64,000 nt of DNA, taken from Tomocerus qinae. Taxonomy: Eukaryota > Arthropoda > Collembola > Entomobryomorpha > Tomoceridae. The notes beneath the pieces were generated by a model. It worked only from the letters and a program-made list of their open reading frames with translations, did no database searches and was not told where the DNA came from. The stretch's first letter is position 1, and each line of letters opens with the position of its first letter. The stretch lies in NCBI GenBank assembly GCA_020055645.1, contig CM034547.1, positions 45,152,409-45,216,408 on the forward strand, given 5' to 3'. Below are positions 12,322 to 23,673 of the stretch, piece after piece. The translations under genes and the position numbers were made by a program.

Positions 12322-12439
12322 TATAGTAGTAGTAGTAGTGTTTATTGATCGTTTTTTCAGCAATTCACAATCATTCGCATTTAAGTTTGTGAGATATATT
12401 ATAAATGATTAATTTTACAATTACAATATCTTTTAAGAC
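12322..12439 (-). other. LINE 3' UTR with (CTA)n tail
   Basis: On the minus strand the region after the LINE stop holds CAATAAACACTACTACTACTA. This is an AATAAA signal followed directly by a trinucleotide tail, the usual 3' end of several LINE clades. Confidence 0.6.
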
Positions 12440-14646
12440 TCAAAATTCCATTATAAAAGTTCTTATCTTTATCACTATTTTCCAAAACATATATAAATTA
12501 ATTGATTTTTTCTTATCTATTTGACAGAATATATTTATAAAATCATTTTTATCTTTCAGGACATTAAGGTTAAAATCAGGGTTGCGTTTTGTCCGGACAA
12601 AACTATTACTGTCCAGGATGAAATTAGTTTTGTCCACTTTCTATCCAGGACAAAAGTGGACAAAACTAATTTCTTCCAGGACAAAACTAGTTTTGCCCTG
12701 GATAAAACCACTTTTATCCACTTTTGTCCACACCTTCCTATCCGGACACCACAACCCTGGTTAAAATCTTTAAGGTACTTATTTCTAGGTAAGCCATAGT
12801 GCGGGCATTTAAACATAACATGGTGCAAGTCTTCCATTTCTTCAGTATTACAATTTTCACATGTTCTATAGTTACCTACCCTTGAACCATTTAACCAATG
12901 TGTTTTACCATCTAAATTAACGTTCCCTAAATTAAACCTTAACTGCGTCATTAGACGGGTAATTCTCCAATTAACATTGGAGTTAAGATAGCTCTCTGGT
13001 CCTATCTTTGGCTTAATACTATAATATTGGCAAGTTTTATGTGTTTGCATTAGATTTATGTTTGAGTTGTCAATATTACTTCGTACCCCAGCAAGAATGT
13101 TCTTAATTTCGCGTTTTGAGGGTGGGCTTTTGTTCCTGATTACGTGTTGTATTCCATATTTATTTAGAACTGCTTGGGTTTGTTTGTACCAGCAATACTT
13201 TGTATCCATTTCCTCGTGCTTCTCCTCTTGCCATTCAAAGCATCTCTTGACTAATCCTTCAGACTTCATTTTCATCTTAGCTATGAATCTTAATAATATG
13301 TTGAGATATGCTATCTCTATGGGTTGAGCATTTGTTTCTAGTAGTAATTTCCATCTCGGGGCTTCATTTGGTACGTATAATGTTTTTCTTATGAATTTTA
13401 TTTGGAATGAGACGAAGTCATCTAGATAATTTGCTCCCCAAATTGCTACTCCATAAAAGAGAACAGAGCGGACCAAGGAATTGAATAGTTCTTCTTGTTT
13501 CTTGAAAGAGTTTAACCTGCTTTTACGAAACAGTGATAGTAGAGCATCTAGAGCCATGTTAGCTTTTTCCAGAAATTTAGCTTTTGTCCGTTTCAGGATG
13601 CCGTTTGAGTAGAAAGTGACTCCTAAGTACTTGTAGCATTTTGCGTTTTCGATCCTTTCCTCTCCCCAATAAAGATGCGTCGTTGATATCTTGTTACTCT
13701 TCCTGAAAACTACAACATTTGTTTTCGATAGGTTGACCTTCAGGTAGTTGGTTTCAAAGAAGATTTTTAATTGGTTTATTTTATCTTGTAGCTGTGGTGC
13801 TGTATATGCAAATAGCGCTATGTCATCGGCAAACATCAGGATATGCAGTTCATATTTTTTAATTTTCACTCCGGGTACATTTAGTGAGTTAATGGCCTCC
13901 ACTACGTCGTCCAGAAACAGGGTAAATAATTTTGGGCTCATTGACTCGCCCTGTAATACTGAGCGTGAGATTGGAAACGACTCTGAGATAATAGTTTTTC
14001 CTCTTCCCTGATGTACTCTTATTGATGCTTGTGCAATACTATATAAATGTTTCACCACGTTGATAAATTGAGTGCTGAGTCCTGCTTTTTCTAGTTTATT
14101 CCATAATAGATTGAATTCTGTGGAATCAAAGGCCTGGGAACAGTCTACAAACAAACAGAAAAGTTTTCCATTTTTTAGTTTAAGTTGGCTCTGTATAACT
14201 GTATGCAGCACAAATATTTGCTCCTCGCAGCCTGTTTTTTTCTTAAATCCAGCTTGACATTCATTAATTTTTTTGTTTTTTGAGCACCATATATCCAGTC
14301 TGTTAGTTAATATAGATGTAAATAATTTTACTACAGTGTTAATAAGCGAAATTGGGCGATAGTTACTTGGGTCAGAGGCGTCATCTTTTTTAAATATGGG
14401 GATAATTAGTATACGTCCCCAGTTCTCAGACATAGAGTTTGGTTTCTTCAGAATCTCGTTGAAAATTTCTACCAAATCTTCCTTTACGTTTGTTGGTAAG
14501 TTCTTCCATATTTCATTTGGTATTCCGTCTTCCCCGGGGGATTTGTTGTTGTTTAATTTTTTCAGTGCCAGATTCAGCTCAAACATATTGATATCCGCAT
14601 CAAAAGGTCTATAAGGTAGTAGTCTGGAGCTGGGAGAAGCTGCCAT
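12440..14646 (-). pseudogene. LINE (non-LTR) reverse transcriptase, 5'-truncated, MITE-interrupted
   Basis: The protein begins near the RT fingers (KKLNNNKSPGEDGIPNEIWK, residues 29-48), followed by YRPISLINTVVKLF and the active-site motif FADDIALFA at about residue 272. It ends in a Cys/His cluster C-x2-C-x8-H-x4-C at about 595-615, typical of LINE C-termini. The endonuclease domain is missing: an in-frame stop lies about 50 bp upstream of the ATG. A 183-bp hAT-type MITE splits the last 50 codons. Without it the frame would run on to the stop at 12440, but with it the 696-residue open frame exits through MITE sequence to 12556. The RT core is otherwise open, so the insertion was not ancient. 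The clade (Jockey/I/CR1 group) is not resolved. Confidence 0.8.
12577..12759. mobile_element. hAT-type MITE inside the LINE
   Basis: TIRs CAGGGTTG...CAACCCTG extend imperfectly through GTCCGGA. An 8-bp direct duplication GTTAAAAT flanks it at 12569-12576 and 12760-12767. CAGGG ends with 8-bp duplications are standard for hAT. The interior repeats a CCAGGACAAAACTA/GTCCACTTTT motif. Confidence 0.9.
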
Positions 14647-14919
14647 TGCCGTATATTCGTTATTAGCATTGATTTGCCTATCTTGTTGACAATATGATTA
14701 TCTATCAATGCCCTGTCTGTAGTGTATGGATTGTTCTGTTGGTCTATACGTGCTACGAGTTCTACCTAGCACAAGTCTGGACAATGGGATGCACATGAGG
14801 TGATAAGGTGGGTTGAAGTAGACTGCCATAAGTGATTTGCCTGCGGTCACTGGTGGTCAGCTTACATGTCCCGGTCCCTCTCTGCCTGCTCACCAGATCG
14901 AGTTGCGGGACAGTGTTGA

Positions 14920-15373
14920 TGTTTGGACCACTGAAATCCTCCTACCCGGATGAAAACGCGATCCAGAAAATGTGTCTGATGTGGATGTACTGAGTGTGTC
15001 AAAATGGATGACTGACCGGATAAAATTGACTGATTGGTCAGGACTAAATAAACGAGATCGATACTCTACGGCTTTACTCGATTTTCACTCATTTATTTAC
15101 AACTAGAGAAAGAATAGTCAATTAATTACAATTTGCAAATTAGCGTGATAAAAACTGAATTATCTATTTGCACAAAAACTTCCTTTTCTCTAATACTAGA
15201 ATCAATTAAATTGCACAAAGCTGTTGAGCGTCCTTCCTCTAGCAAGACTTCAGCACAATTAAACAAGAATAAACTTGTATTCTCATATCTTACGCTAAAA
15301 GGAAAGAGACTACCAACAGAGGGCACATAATACTACAAATTAATAATAAAATAAAGCTTCCCCAAATCCTACA
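14920..15373 (-). repeat. 3' LTR of BEL/Pao element 1
   Basis: A 454-bp LTR with TG...CA ends, copied at 19614-20066 with six substitutions and one 1-bp indel (about 98.5% identity). GTTGA flanks it on the outside. On the element strand it is preceded directly by a purine-rich tract (AAAAGAAGGTGGGAGGA, 15374-15390) that fits a polypurine tract. The 65-66 codon frames seen inside both LTRs are not taken as genes. Confidence 0.95.
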
Positions 15374-15445
15374 TCCTCCCACCTTCTTTTGGGAATTAAT
15401 GAACAAAAGAACTATAATTACAAATTAATTAAAATATAAATATTA

Positions 15446-15826
15446 TTAGTTCCATTCTCCATATCGTCTTGGGCGAATGACCTTCCGGCCAGATTTGGTT
15501 TTTCTAAGTTCTGCTTCTTGCACTGCAGAACTGGCTTCACTGACAGATTTCTTCTCCGGCTTGCTTACTTTCTTTATCTTGGCGGAGAGAGAAATGTCTT
15601 CAGAGATTTTAGAGATCTCCAGAGGGTACAAACGTTGAAGAGGTCTCGTCAATATTCCCGCAGCTGTTCGGACCTTGGCCACACGAACATGTCCGTCCTT
15701 CCCAGGAATGAGCTCTAGAATTCTCCCCATCGGCCATTCAAAGCGCTTCTTGTTGTCGGCTCCCACGAAGACGACGTCGCCAACCTGAGGGATTCTTGCT
15801 CCTTTTTCTTGAGATTTCTGTACCAA
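15446..15826 (-). pseudogene. BEL 1 integrase C-terminal DUF5641-like tail
   Basis: 126 residues with GDVVFVGADNKKRFEWPMGR and HVRVAKVRTAAGI, the chromatin- or DNA-binding tail found at the end of BEL/Pao integrases (G-D-V-V-x-V...W-P-x-G-R-I...V-R-x-x-x-V-x-T). A basic KSGRKVIRPRRYGEWN end follows. The frame is offset from the rest of pol, with a link through the overlapping frame at 15715-15903. Confidence 0.8.
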
Positions 15827-17030
15827 TAACCAAGGTACTCACGTCTGAATCTGGCTTGCAATCCTTGCTTAATTTCTTGAACTTTCTTGTAATTTGACTG
15901 CAAGTCACGGATGTAAGATTGACACCTTCAACAAAATCCGAGCTCTTCAGTCCTCTGGTAAACATGGCTGGGGTTAAAGGGATTAAGTCATCTTCGTCCT
16001 CCGTTAGAGTAGTCAGCGGCCGATTGTTGATGGTAGATTCCACTGCAGTTAAGCATGTCCTCAATTCATCAAACGTTAATTTGGCTCTCACTAACATCCT
16101 CCGTAGTAAATCCTTGACAGACCGGATGAGCCACTCCCACCAACCTCCAATGACTTTAGCCACTGTCTTCCTCTCCTGTAGGATCCAGTATTTTTTCCTT
16201 AATCGTCCCAAAACGAATTGAGTTCCAGCATGACAATTAACTACATGTATAAGATGTATCAGCTGCTCAACGATAGGATGATCCTTCGGTAAAACAATGG
16301 GACTGCGAAACTCCATGGAATCTGTCTTGTACAGAAGTTTCGAGCTCACCCGAAATAGACCATCTTCTCCCACTTTCACTTTGAGATTTTTAAGATCTTC
16401 TATTCCTTTCGGAAAACTTTCACTTTGGACACAGCGGAGAACATATTTTTCTGCATCTCTTATTTCTTGCATTGAAAGGTAGGTGCTAAGATTACGTTGT
16501 CCTTTTGGTGCTCGAACATTTTGCAAGAATCTTCGCATCCATCCCATGACACGCACGTTCTTCAGATAGACTGAAAATTTGGGCTGGTCCCATATAGAAT
16601 TGATTGTACTTGCCATGGTTCTTGTTACCTTCCGTTTTTCCGAGTTGACCTCGTCCTCATTCATGATGACTTCAGTGACGGGCCAATCTTCGGGTGGTTG
16701 CAGCAACCACTCTGGTCCCTCCCACCATCGCGACTCGAGTAACTGACGCGGTGAGCATCCACGCGATGGGAGATCTGCGGGATTGCAGATTCCAGGAACG
16801 TGCCGCCAATCGTTGGGATTTGACAATCCCAATATTTCTTGCACCCGATTTCCTACGAAGCTGCCCCAGTCTTTGTTGCGTTGGATCCAAGATAGGGCTG
16901 TAGTAGAGTCAATCCAGAAGTAACAAGACACATTTCCCCAGTTCAGTGCAATTAGCGTAGCATGTGTAAGTCTTGCTCCAATAGTACATGCTAGCAATTC
17001 CAACCGTGGGATTGAGGTCCTCTTCTCCAC
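15738..17030 (-). pseudogene. BEL 1 RNase H and partial integrase
   Basis: The frame starts at SIPRLELLACTIGARL and FWIDSTTALSWI, the RNase H region. It passes W.HVPG.CNPADLPSRG and then the integrase zinc-binding start (HPIVEQLIHLIHVVNCHAGTQ...KYWILQ). At about 16150 the sequence jumps to GGWWEWLIRSVKDLLRRM, which carries the last catalytic Glu. The stretch with the HHCC cysteines and the two catalytic Asp residues is missing. The frame ends out of register after LTSVTCSQITRK. Confidence 0.85.
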
Positions 17031-17566
17031 AACAACACCATTCTTGTCCTTAAGCTTCTATTTGACTTGCATGATGCATCGAAGACAGGACGAACGGGAG
17101 TTGTAAGGCTGTTTGGTCTGAACACAGGTCGGTGAGGGAGATAATGGCATGGCTTCTCAATTTCAGCTCCATGCACAGGCTCAATAAAACCCTCAGTAAT
17201 CCAACTTTCAAAGACAGAGTTGTACGTATTAAATTGACCTTGACCTTGTAATTTCCTTGTGGCCGCCATCAGTCGACTTTCGGCGATTGCTTTATTATTT
17301 GGAATTTGCGGCTCTCTATTTATCCAAGGCAATTTGACACAGTACCTTCCCTCCTGAGATCTTGTCACTGTTTGCAGAAAGTGTTGCTTCGTTTCTTCTT
17401 CCTGCTCTCTCTTGGTTTTCATCTCAGAAGGATCTTGAATTCCCAAACGCTCCAAATCCCATAATTCTGAAACTACGGCCTGCTGCACATGTATCGTAGT
17501 TACCGCCATCGGAAAATTACTATCGATTAATTTTCCTGACAAGGTCCAGCCAAATTTGGTTTCCAA
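16991..17566 (-). pseudogene. BEL 1 RT N-terminal part
   Basis: Starts at TKFGWTLSGKL, the conserved post-protease motif, and continues through LWDLERLGI and KLPW to VRPVFDASCKSNRS at the beginning of RT. It is then joined directly to RNase H sequence in another frame. About 1-1.3 kb expected between these motifs (RT palm, YxDD, thumb) is absent. Confidence 0.85.
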
Positions 17567-18141
17567 TGCGACGAGACCATCTGTAATTCATACCTGTTGC
17601 CAGTCAGTATCTGTCCGTAGTAGTCGGATCCGATGAGTAATTCAATGACGGGACTTTCGGGTCCTATATCTGGAACCCAGATCTTCTTTTTTCGAAGTTC
17701 GTCCATCCACGGCCCAGTTGTCATTCTAGGTATACTTCCGCAGATCTTGCGTTGATCTAGAACTTCGAAGTCTCCAGCTCCTTCTCCATTTTCACTTTCA
17801 ATGTGCACCATGTATTTATTATGCTCCTTTATCTCGCTAGATCCACCGAATAGGTAGTGACAGAGCTTGACCCTTTCTGTAGGAGGCAGCATTAAATCCT
17901 TTGCAGTTTTCTTAAGAATGTAGGACTTCTGTGCTCCCGGGTCACAAAGTGTTCTCACTGGTTTCTGGCGACCTTGATTCACTACGAGGACATTCAGGGT
18001 TTGAAGCATCACTGTGTTCGTGCAATTGAGCATATTATGTGTTGAACTTGGAGGGGCTGGTTCACTCTTTACTTCAGGTTTCTGGTGAACCTGTGGACAC
18101 ATCAAAGTAGGGTGCCTCTTCTTGCAGACAATGCATTTCAC
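17527..18141 (-). pseudogene. BEL 1 zinc knuckle and aspartic protease region
   Basis: The frame opens with KCIVCKKRHPTLMC, the second half of a gag zinc knuckle, and then has the DUF1758-like protease stretch TLCDPGAQKSYILKK. The usual D-S-G is D-P-G here, which may impair catalysis. IELLIGSDYYGQILTG follows. It is frameshifted relative to gag upstream and RT downstream. Confidence 0.8.
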
Positions 18142-19354
18142 GAAAGCCTTGCACTTTTTGTCCAGTCTTCAGGCACAGATAGCATGCATTCTTGTTTTTA
18201 ATCTTGTTATTCTTCGCATCCAACGTCATTTCAGGTGCTTTACCGCAGTCTTTGCTTTCATGAGGCTTGTCACAAAAAATACAGGAGGCGGAGTGACCTG
18301 CAAAGAGCCCGGCTGCCGTTGGAATTGAACTTTCACCACTTCTTTTTGCTTCCTTGGTCATGACAGTTTTCTTAGCTTTCGATTGCTTCACATCCATGTC
18401 TTGAAATCCAGTCTGTGCCAGTTCGATTTGTTGCTCACTTTGAACTTCGGCCTTTATAAACTGCATTAAAAAATCAAGACTAGATTTTGGAGGATTTTCT
18501 TGCTTCCCATCCTTCTTCGAAAGAGGACTTCTCTGCCATGCACGTAATATTTCTTTCGGAAGACTTGATTCGAACAACCAAGTGGAAGGGTCTGCAGTCG
18601 CTAGATTTAGTGATGATAACGCACGGAGATGGGACTCCAACTTTAGATACATCTGAGATAAAGAAATCTTGTCCTTTGCAGTGACATTAGTAATAACTAA
18701 TTTCAGTAACTCACGAATGTAGACTTGCACCAACAAACTTTCCCGTCCGAATCGTTCCTTAAGGGCTTCTACCGCTTTCGGACAATTTTCACCAGTCTGA
18801 GGGTAACTATTTACGACATCAAATGCCTCAGAGCCTGGCTGCATTGACTGGGCGAGATACTGAAACTTGTCTGTGGCGTGTAGCGTATCATCTTCATCTA
18901 TCTTCTGGAATTGTGACCAGAACCCAAGCCACGACTTCAAATCACCATTAAATTTCCGCAACTCTATCTTCGGTAATTTGAAATTCCTTTTCTTTTCTTG
19001 TCCCGATGCCGACGTTGCACTAGTATACTCACTTCCTGTTGGAGATGAGCGACCGGCTCGGGCGTTAAACAATCGATTTATTGACAGTTTTGCCCTCTGG
19101 ATCTTGTCTCTGTACTCCTCAGTAGACACGTATTCTTGTTCTATTTGTTCAACTGAGCAGTTGTCATCCAGCATGGCATCAAGAATTTTCTGATCCACTT
19201 CTGCTATCCTCTCAAGGAGTTCATCTAATTTTTCTAGCTTTCCTTGCAGCGATAACAAAGAGGGTTGATCAGCAGCCAATTCCGCATCGACGTCATTGAC
19301 AGTCTTAGTTACTGATGTGCGAATCGGCGTCCTAGATAATCTCAGGCGGTCCAT
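18074..19354 (-). CDS. BEL 1 gag (DUF1759-type)
   Basis: 426 residues from a true ATG. The N-terminal coiled-coil-like region is followed by FKLPKIELRKFNGDLKSWLGFW (about residues 125-146), the DUF1759 signature of BEL/Pao gag, and by a Gly/Lys-rich stretch ending in zinc-finger cysteines (CIFCDKPHESKDC, ACYLCLKTG). The frame breaks inside the second zinc knuckle and runs out through CLQEEAPYF. The rest of the knuckle is in the next frame at 17527-18141. Gag would build the retrotransposon particle. Confidence 0.85.
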   Translation of the reverse strand: MDRLRLSRTPIRTSVTKTVNDVDAELAADQPSLLSLQGKLEKLDELLERIAEVDQKILDAMLDDNCSVEQIEQEYVSTEEYRDKIQRAKLSINRLFNARAGRSSPTGSEYTSATSASGQEKKRNFKLPKIELRKFNGDLKSWLGFWSQFQKIDEDDTLHATDKFQYLAQSMQPGSEAFDVVNSYPQTGENCPKAVEALKERFGRESLLVQVYIRELLKLVITNVTAKDKISLSQMYLKLESHLRALSSLNLATADPSTWLFESSLPKEILRAWQRSPLSKKDGKQENPPKSSLDFLMQFIKAEVQSEQQIELAQTGFQDMDVKQSKAKKTVMTKEAKRSGESSIPTAAGLFAGHSASCIFCDKPHESKDCGKAPEMTLDAKNNKIKNKNACYLCLKTGQKVQGFREMHCLQEEAPYFDVSTGSPET

Positions 19355-19590
19355 GGTGTGCTATTTACTGATGACCAACAGACCCGAAAAAATCCTATTA
19401 ATAAATAATATTTTTATTATTTATTGCGAACGGTATCACCTGGATTAGTTCCCAATGAGGCCAGGAACACGGCGCAAGATGCTTTGGTCAATTGGCTTAA
19501 CTCCAGCCTTCGTAGTCCAGGGACGAATAACGGTTGACAGGAAGCAGTCCACTTCCTTCAAAACAAAGACACGAAAATATCCACAGCAGA

Positions 19591-19608
19591 TCACGTCGGG
19601 GTCACCAA
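19591..19608 (-). promoter_or_regulatory. Primer-binding site, tRNA-Trp
   Basis: On the element strand, 5 bp after the 5' LTR, TGGTGACCCCGACGTGAT is complementary to the 3' end of animal tRNA-Trp as I know it (...ATCACGTCGGGGTCA plus CCA), 18 of 18 bases. This fixes element orientation and priming tRNA. Confidence 0.85.
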
Positions 19609-19613
19609 AATAT

Positions 19614-20066
19614 GTTTGGACCACTGAAATCCTCCTACCCGGATGAAAACGCGATCCAGAAAATGTGTCTGATGTGGATGTACTGAGTGTGTCAAAATGG
19701 ATGACTGACCGGATAAAATTGACTGATTGGTCAGGACTAAATAAACGAGATCGATACTCTACGGCTTTACTCGATTTTCACTCATTTATTTACAACTAGA
19801 GAAAGAATAGTTAATTAATTACAATTTGCAAATTAGAGTGATAAAAACTGAATTATCTAATTGCACAAAAACTTCCTTTTCTCTAATACTAGAATCAATT
19901 GAATTGCACAAAGCTGTTGAGCGTCCTTCCTCTAGCAAGTCTGCAGCACAATTAAACAAGAATAAACTTGTATTCTCATATCTTACGCTAAAAGGAAAGA
20001 GACTACCAACAGAGGGCACATAATACTACAAATTAATAATAAAATAAAGCTTCCCCAAATCCTACA
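19614..20066 (-). repeat. 5' LTR of BEL/Pao element 1
   Basis: Partner of the LTR at 14920-15373, 453 bp. On the element strand it contains AATAAA. The host target duplication GTTGA follows immediately outside. Confidence 0.95.
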
Positions 20067-20235
20067 GTTGAGTCGTTCCGTCTCATGGTTCAGTACTCTT
20101 CACTAAGTCTCTTCGTGTAAGTCTGTACACTTAGTAAAGTTGTTCCGCGAGTCACTGCAATTAAGCCCTCGCGGCTTGAGCGTTAGCATGGCTCTACTAA
20201 TCAAACGTAGTAGCTGTGCTCTCCCCCTAACACAC

Positions 20236-20755
20236 ACATATTAAAAATGCAGACATTGATATTATAAGGATATATGGAAACTGACGTGATCTTTAAATAA
20301 TACGATTACAACGCAACCAAAGCGAAGCTATCATTGGAAAAATCAACAGAAAATCAAAATTGGTTAATTTTTACTATGAAAATCAACAAAAAATCAAAAT
20401 TGATCAATTTTTACTATGAAAATCAACATAAATTCAAAATTGATTAATTTTGACTATGAAAATCAACAGAAAATCAAAATTGATTAATGTTGAGTATAAA
20501 AATCAACATAAATTCAAAATTGATTAATGTTGACTATGAAAATCAACAAAAAATCAAAATGAAATAATATTGACTATGGAAATCAACATAAAATCAAATT
20601 TGATTAATGTTGACTATGAAAACCAACAGAAAATCAAAATTTATTCATTTTTACTATGAAAATCAACAAAAATTCAAAATTTATTAGCGTTGACTATGAA
20701 AATCTAAAGAGAATCAAAATCGGTCAATATTAATTATCAAAATCAATAGAAATTG
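20236..20755 (-). mobile_element. Partial Helentron-like derivative
   Basis: Begins with the CATATTAAAAATGCAGACATTGATATTATA subterminal type of sequence (here only the part after the terminal 150 bp) and then 40-bp repeats. It is cut off by the start of the next copy at 20756, so two copies are abutted in the same orientation. Confidence 0.75.
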
Positions 20756-21944
20756 AAAAACCTACGGCAAGCCGTAACAGAAGCTCGCCTGATCAAAGGG
20801 GACCGTGTACACATTTTTTGGTGGAACAATAAAAGAAATACATTTATTTTGATTAGTAAATTGTTATTCAAATTAGTTCAAAATTAATCTATTTTGATTT
20901 AAATAGATTAATATTAACTATTAAAATCAACAGAAAATCAAAATAGATTAATATTGACTATTAAAATCAACAGAAAATCAAAATAGATTAATACTGAATA
21001 TTAAAATAAACAGAAAATCAAAATAGATTAATATTGACTATTAAAATCAACAGAAAATCAAAATAGATTAATATTGACTACTAAAAGCAACAGAAAATCA
21101 AAATAGATTAATATTGACTATTAAAATCAACATAAAATCAAAATAGAATAATATTGACTATTAAAATCAACATAAAATCAAAATAAAATAATATTGACTA
21201 TTAAAATCAACATAAAATCAAAATAGTTAAATATTGACTATTAAAATCAACATAAAATCAAAATAGTTTAATATTGACTATTAAAATCAACAGAAAATCA
21301 AAATAGATTAATATTGACTGTGAAAATCAACAGAAAATCAAAATGGATTAATATTGACTGTGAAAATCAACAGAAAATCAAAATGGGTTGATATTGACTA
21401 TTAAAATTAAAAAAATCAAAATTGACTAATATTGAGTATCAAAATAAACAAAAAATCAAAGTTGATTAATATTGAGTATCAAAATCAAAAGAAAATCAAA
21501 ATCGGTTAATATTGACTATCATAATGAAAAGCAATTCGAAAAATGCAAGTTTGACTATAAAATTGAATATAAATGCGAAATAGATTTATTTCCGTCCTCT
21601 AATAGTTATTTTCTGGTTTTATTTGTTTTATTATAAAATCTTAAATTTCGTAGAAGCGGAGTGAAATATTTTATACTATCTCGCTAACAATTTATAGGAA
21701 ACACAATTGAACTTTTTAATGCCAATTTTTTACTTTGACTATCAAAATGAAGACAAAGTGAGCGAGCGGTATCTCAGCAACCTTTGGAGTGATTTGAACC
21801 AAAATCAATAGGGTTCGTTACCAGGCCATAGGCATTGTTTATGCCAAGTTTGGTCAATATCTGTCTTTGCGTTCAAAAGTTATCGTGGTACGGACGGACA
21901 GACTGTGCGATTCTATAAGCTGCCTTGTTCAGGCGAGCTGAAAA
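20756..21944 (-). mobile_element. Non-autonomous Helentron-like element
   Basis: Left end AAAACCTACGGCAAGCCGTAAC with AGCTCGCCTGA 25 bp inside. The middle holds about 15 repeats of 40 bp (AAATCAACAGAAAATCAAAA type). The tail has the GGACGGACAGACTGTGCG stretch and ends CAGGCGAGCTG. The last base of the motif is G, where the other copies have A. No ORF. Confidence 0.85.
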
Positions 21945-22203
21945 AGGCTGGTCAATTAAAAAAATTTCTTTCCATGAATCCGTACAAATTAATGCTTCAG
22001 GTATTATTATACTCTTATAACCCTTTAAATCAAATTAGAGTAGCAACAAACATAAGAAACAGTTATATTCATACTTATTGTACTTCAATGATTGAATTAA
22101 ATAATGTAATTAAGCCAAACGACGAAAATGTAGTAAACACATAGCTTAATGCACACGTAAGTTTTTGATAGTAATATACACACAGAACCATAAAATAAAA
22201 TAA

Positions 22204-22467
22204 TTACTCCAGCTCCATTGCATTTTCATTAACCAGTCCATTCCAATTGTCCAACATATCTTTTTCATTTACTCCAAACAAATCGTTCCAATCTTGATGC
22301 ATTTGAGCTTCACTCATCAGTTGAGTTTCAACTTCATCAATGTTATCAGCATCTGGAACGTGGGATCTAAGAAAGTGAACAACCTTGTTTCTTCGTTGCA
22401 TTTTCTTGGAGTTTAACCGCTTGTTGGCAAACTTTATTCTTATGAAGATTCTCGTTTTGCTGTACAT
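22204..22467 (-). pseudogene. Unassigned ORF, weakly P-element-like
   Basis: 87 residues: TRIFIRIKFANKRLN, a basic stretch, then an acidic tail rich in Asp/Glu/Asn (DWNDLFGVNEKDMLDNWNG). The first motif recalls the C-terminus of P-element/THAP9-type transposases. The match is short and from memory only. It sits between two Helentron-family ends. Confidence 0.25.
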
Positions 22468-22839
22468 ATGTATAGTTTTCTCTCATACAGTGGGATACGT
22501 TAGCTTAAGTTGATCTTTAAGTAGTTTCATCACATTTTCTTCTCGGTAAATGCCATATTTATCACCATTTTCTCGGGACAAATTTCTGCAGAAAATCATC
22601 TTTAAATTTCATTAAGAGGTTTAAAACCTACAGCAAGCCGTAACAGAAGCTCGCCTGAGTGAAGGGGACCGTGTGCACAATTTTGGTACAATAATAGTAG
22701 AAATAGATCTATTTGGATTGTTAAAATGATAAGTTTAACATAGGCTATATTTGGGTATCTAAATAAACAAAAATGGAATGCCGATTAATGTGTTACAAAT
22801 GTCACAAAAATGTGTTAATATACTACCACCAATTTTTGT

Positions 22840-23673
22840 TCTTACTATTGAATAATTTATGATTTTTAGTTTCATATAAATAGACGTAAAAGTAAAATCA
22901 CAATTTTGCACTTTTGTGCAAATAATTCAAAAGCGAGCGAACCAAATTTAACCAAATTATGCAGATAAATACTTTATATATTTACTAACAGTCTGTAAAA
23001 ATATTGGACATGCCCATGACTATGAAGGACGGCATTTATAGTTTCATATAAATTTAAGTAAAAGTAAAATGACGGTTTTGCACTTTTGTGTAGATAATTC
23101 AAAAGCGAGCGAACCAAATTCAACCAAATTTTAAAGATAAATACTTTATATATGTATTAACAATCTGTAAAAATATTGGACATGCCCATGACCATTAAGG
23201 GTGGCATATGTAATTTCATATAAATAGACGTAAAATCAAAATCAATTTTGCATAGCGAGCGAACCAAATTCAACCAAATTTTAAAGATAAATACTTAATA
23301 TATATACTAACAATCTATAAAAATATTGGACATGCCCATGACCATAAAGGGTGGCATATGTAATTTCATATAAATAGACGTAAAAGCAAAATCACAGTTT
23401 TGCACTTTTGTGCAGATAATTCAAAAGCGAGCGTACCAAATTCAACCAAATTTTAAAGATAAAAACTTTACATATGTACTAACAATCTGTAAAAATATTG
23501 GACATGCCCATGACCATTAAAGGTGGCATATATCGTTTCATATAAATAGACGTAAAAGTAAAATCCCAAATTTGCACTTTTGTGCAGATAATTCAAAAGC
23601 GAGCTAACCAAATTCAACCAAATTTTAAAGATAAAAACTTAATATATATACTAACAATCTGTAAAAATATTGG
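22840..23673. repeat. 172-bp tandem repeat, about five units
   Basis: The GGACATGCCCATGACC marker recurs at 23006, 23178, 23328, 23500 and (variant) 23672. The spacing is 172 bp, except one unit of 150 bp that lacks the CACTTTTGTGCAGATAATTC segment. It lies in the 3' half of the Helentron and is non-coding. Confidence 0.9.

Larger units (their letters stand above)
14920..20066 (-). mobile_element. BEL/Pao retrotransposon 1, internally deleted
   Basis: Full-length structure: two LTRs, 5-bp target duplication GTTGA (14915-14919 and 20067-20071), primer-binding site and polypurine tract. The total of 5147 bp is shorter than an intact element of this type. Coding DNA is present for gag, protease, part of RT, RNase H, part of integrase and the DUF5641-like tail. 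The RT palm with the catalytic YxDD box is missing, and so is the integrase core with its two Asp residues. Several frameshifts are also present. Young LTRs with a gutted pol suggest the copy moved using another element's enzymes, or decayed quickly after insertion. Confidence 0.95.

Noticed and set aside
15126..15330. 65-66 residue ORFs in both BEL 1 LTRs
   Set aside because: Present only because the LTR is duplicated; no motif, and LTRs are regulatory.
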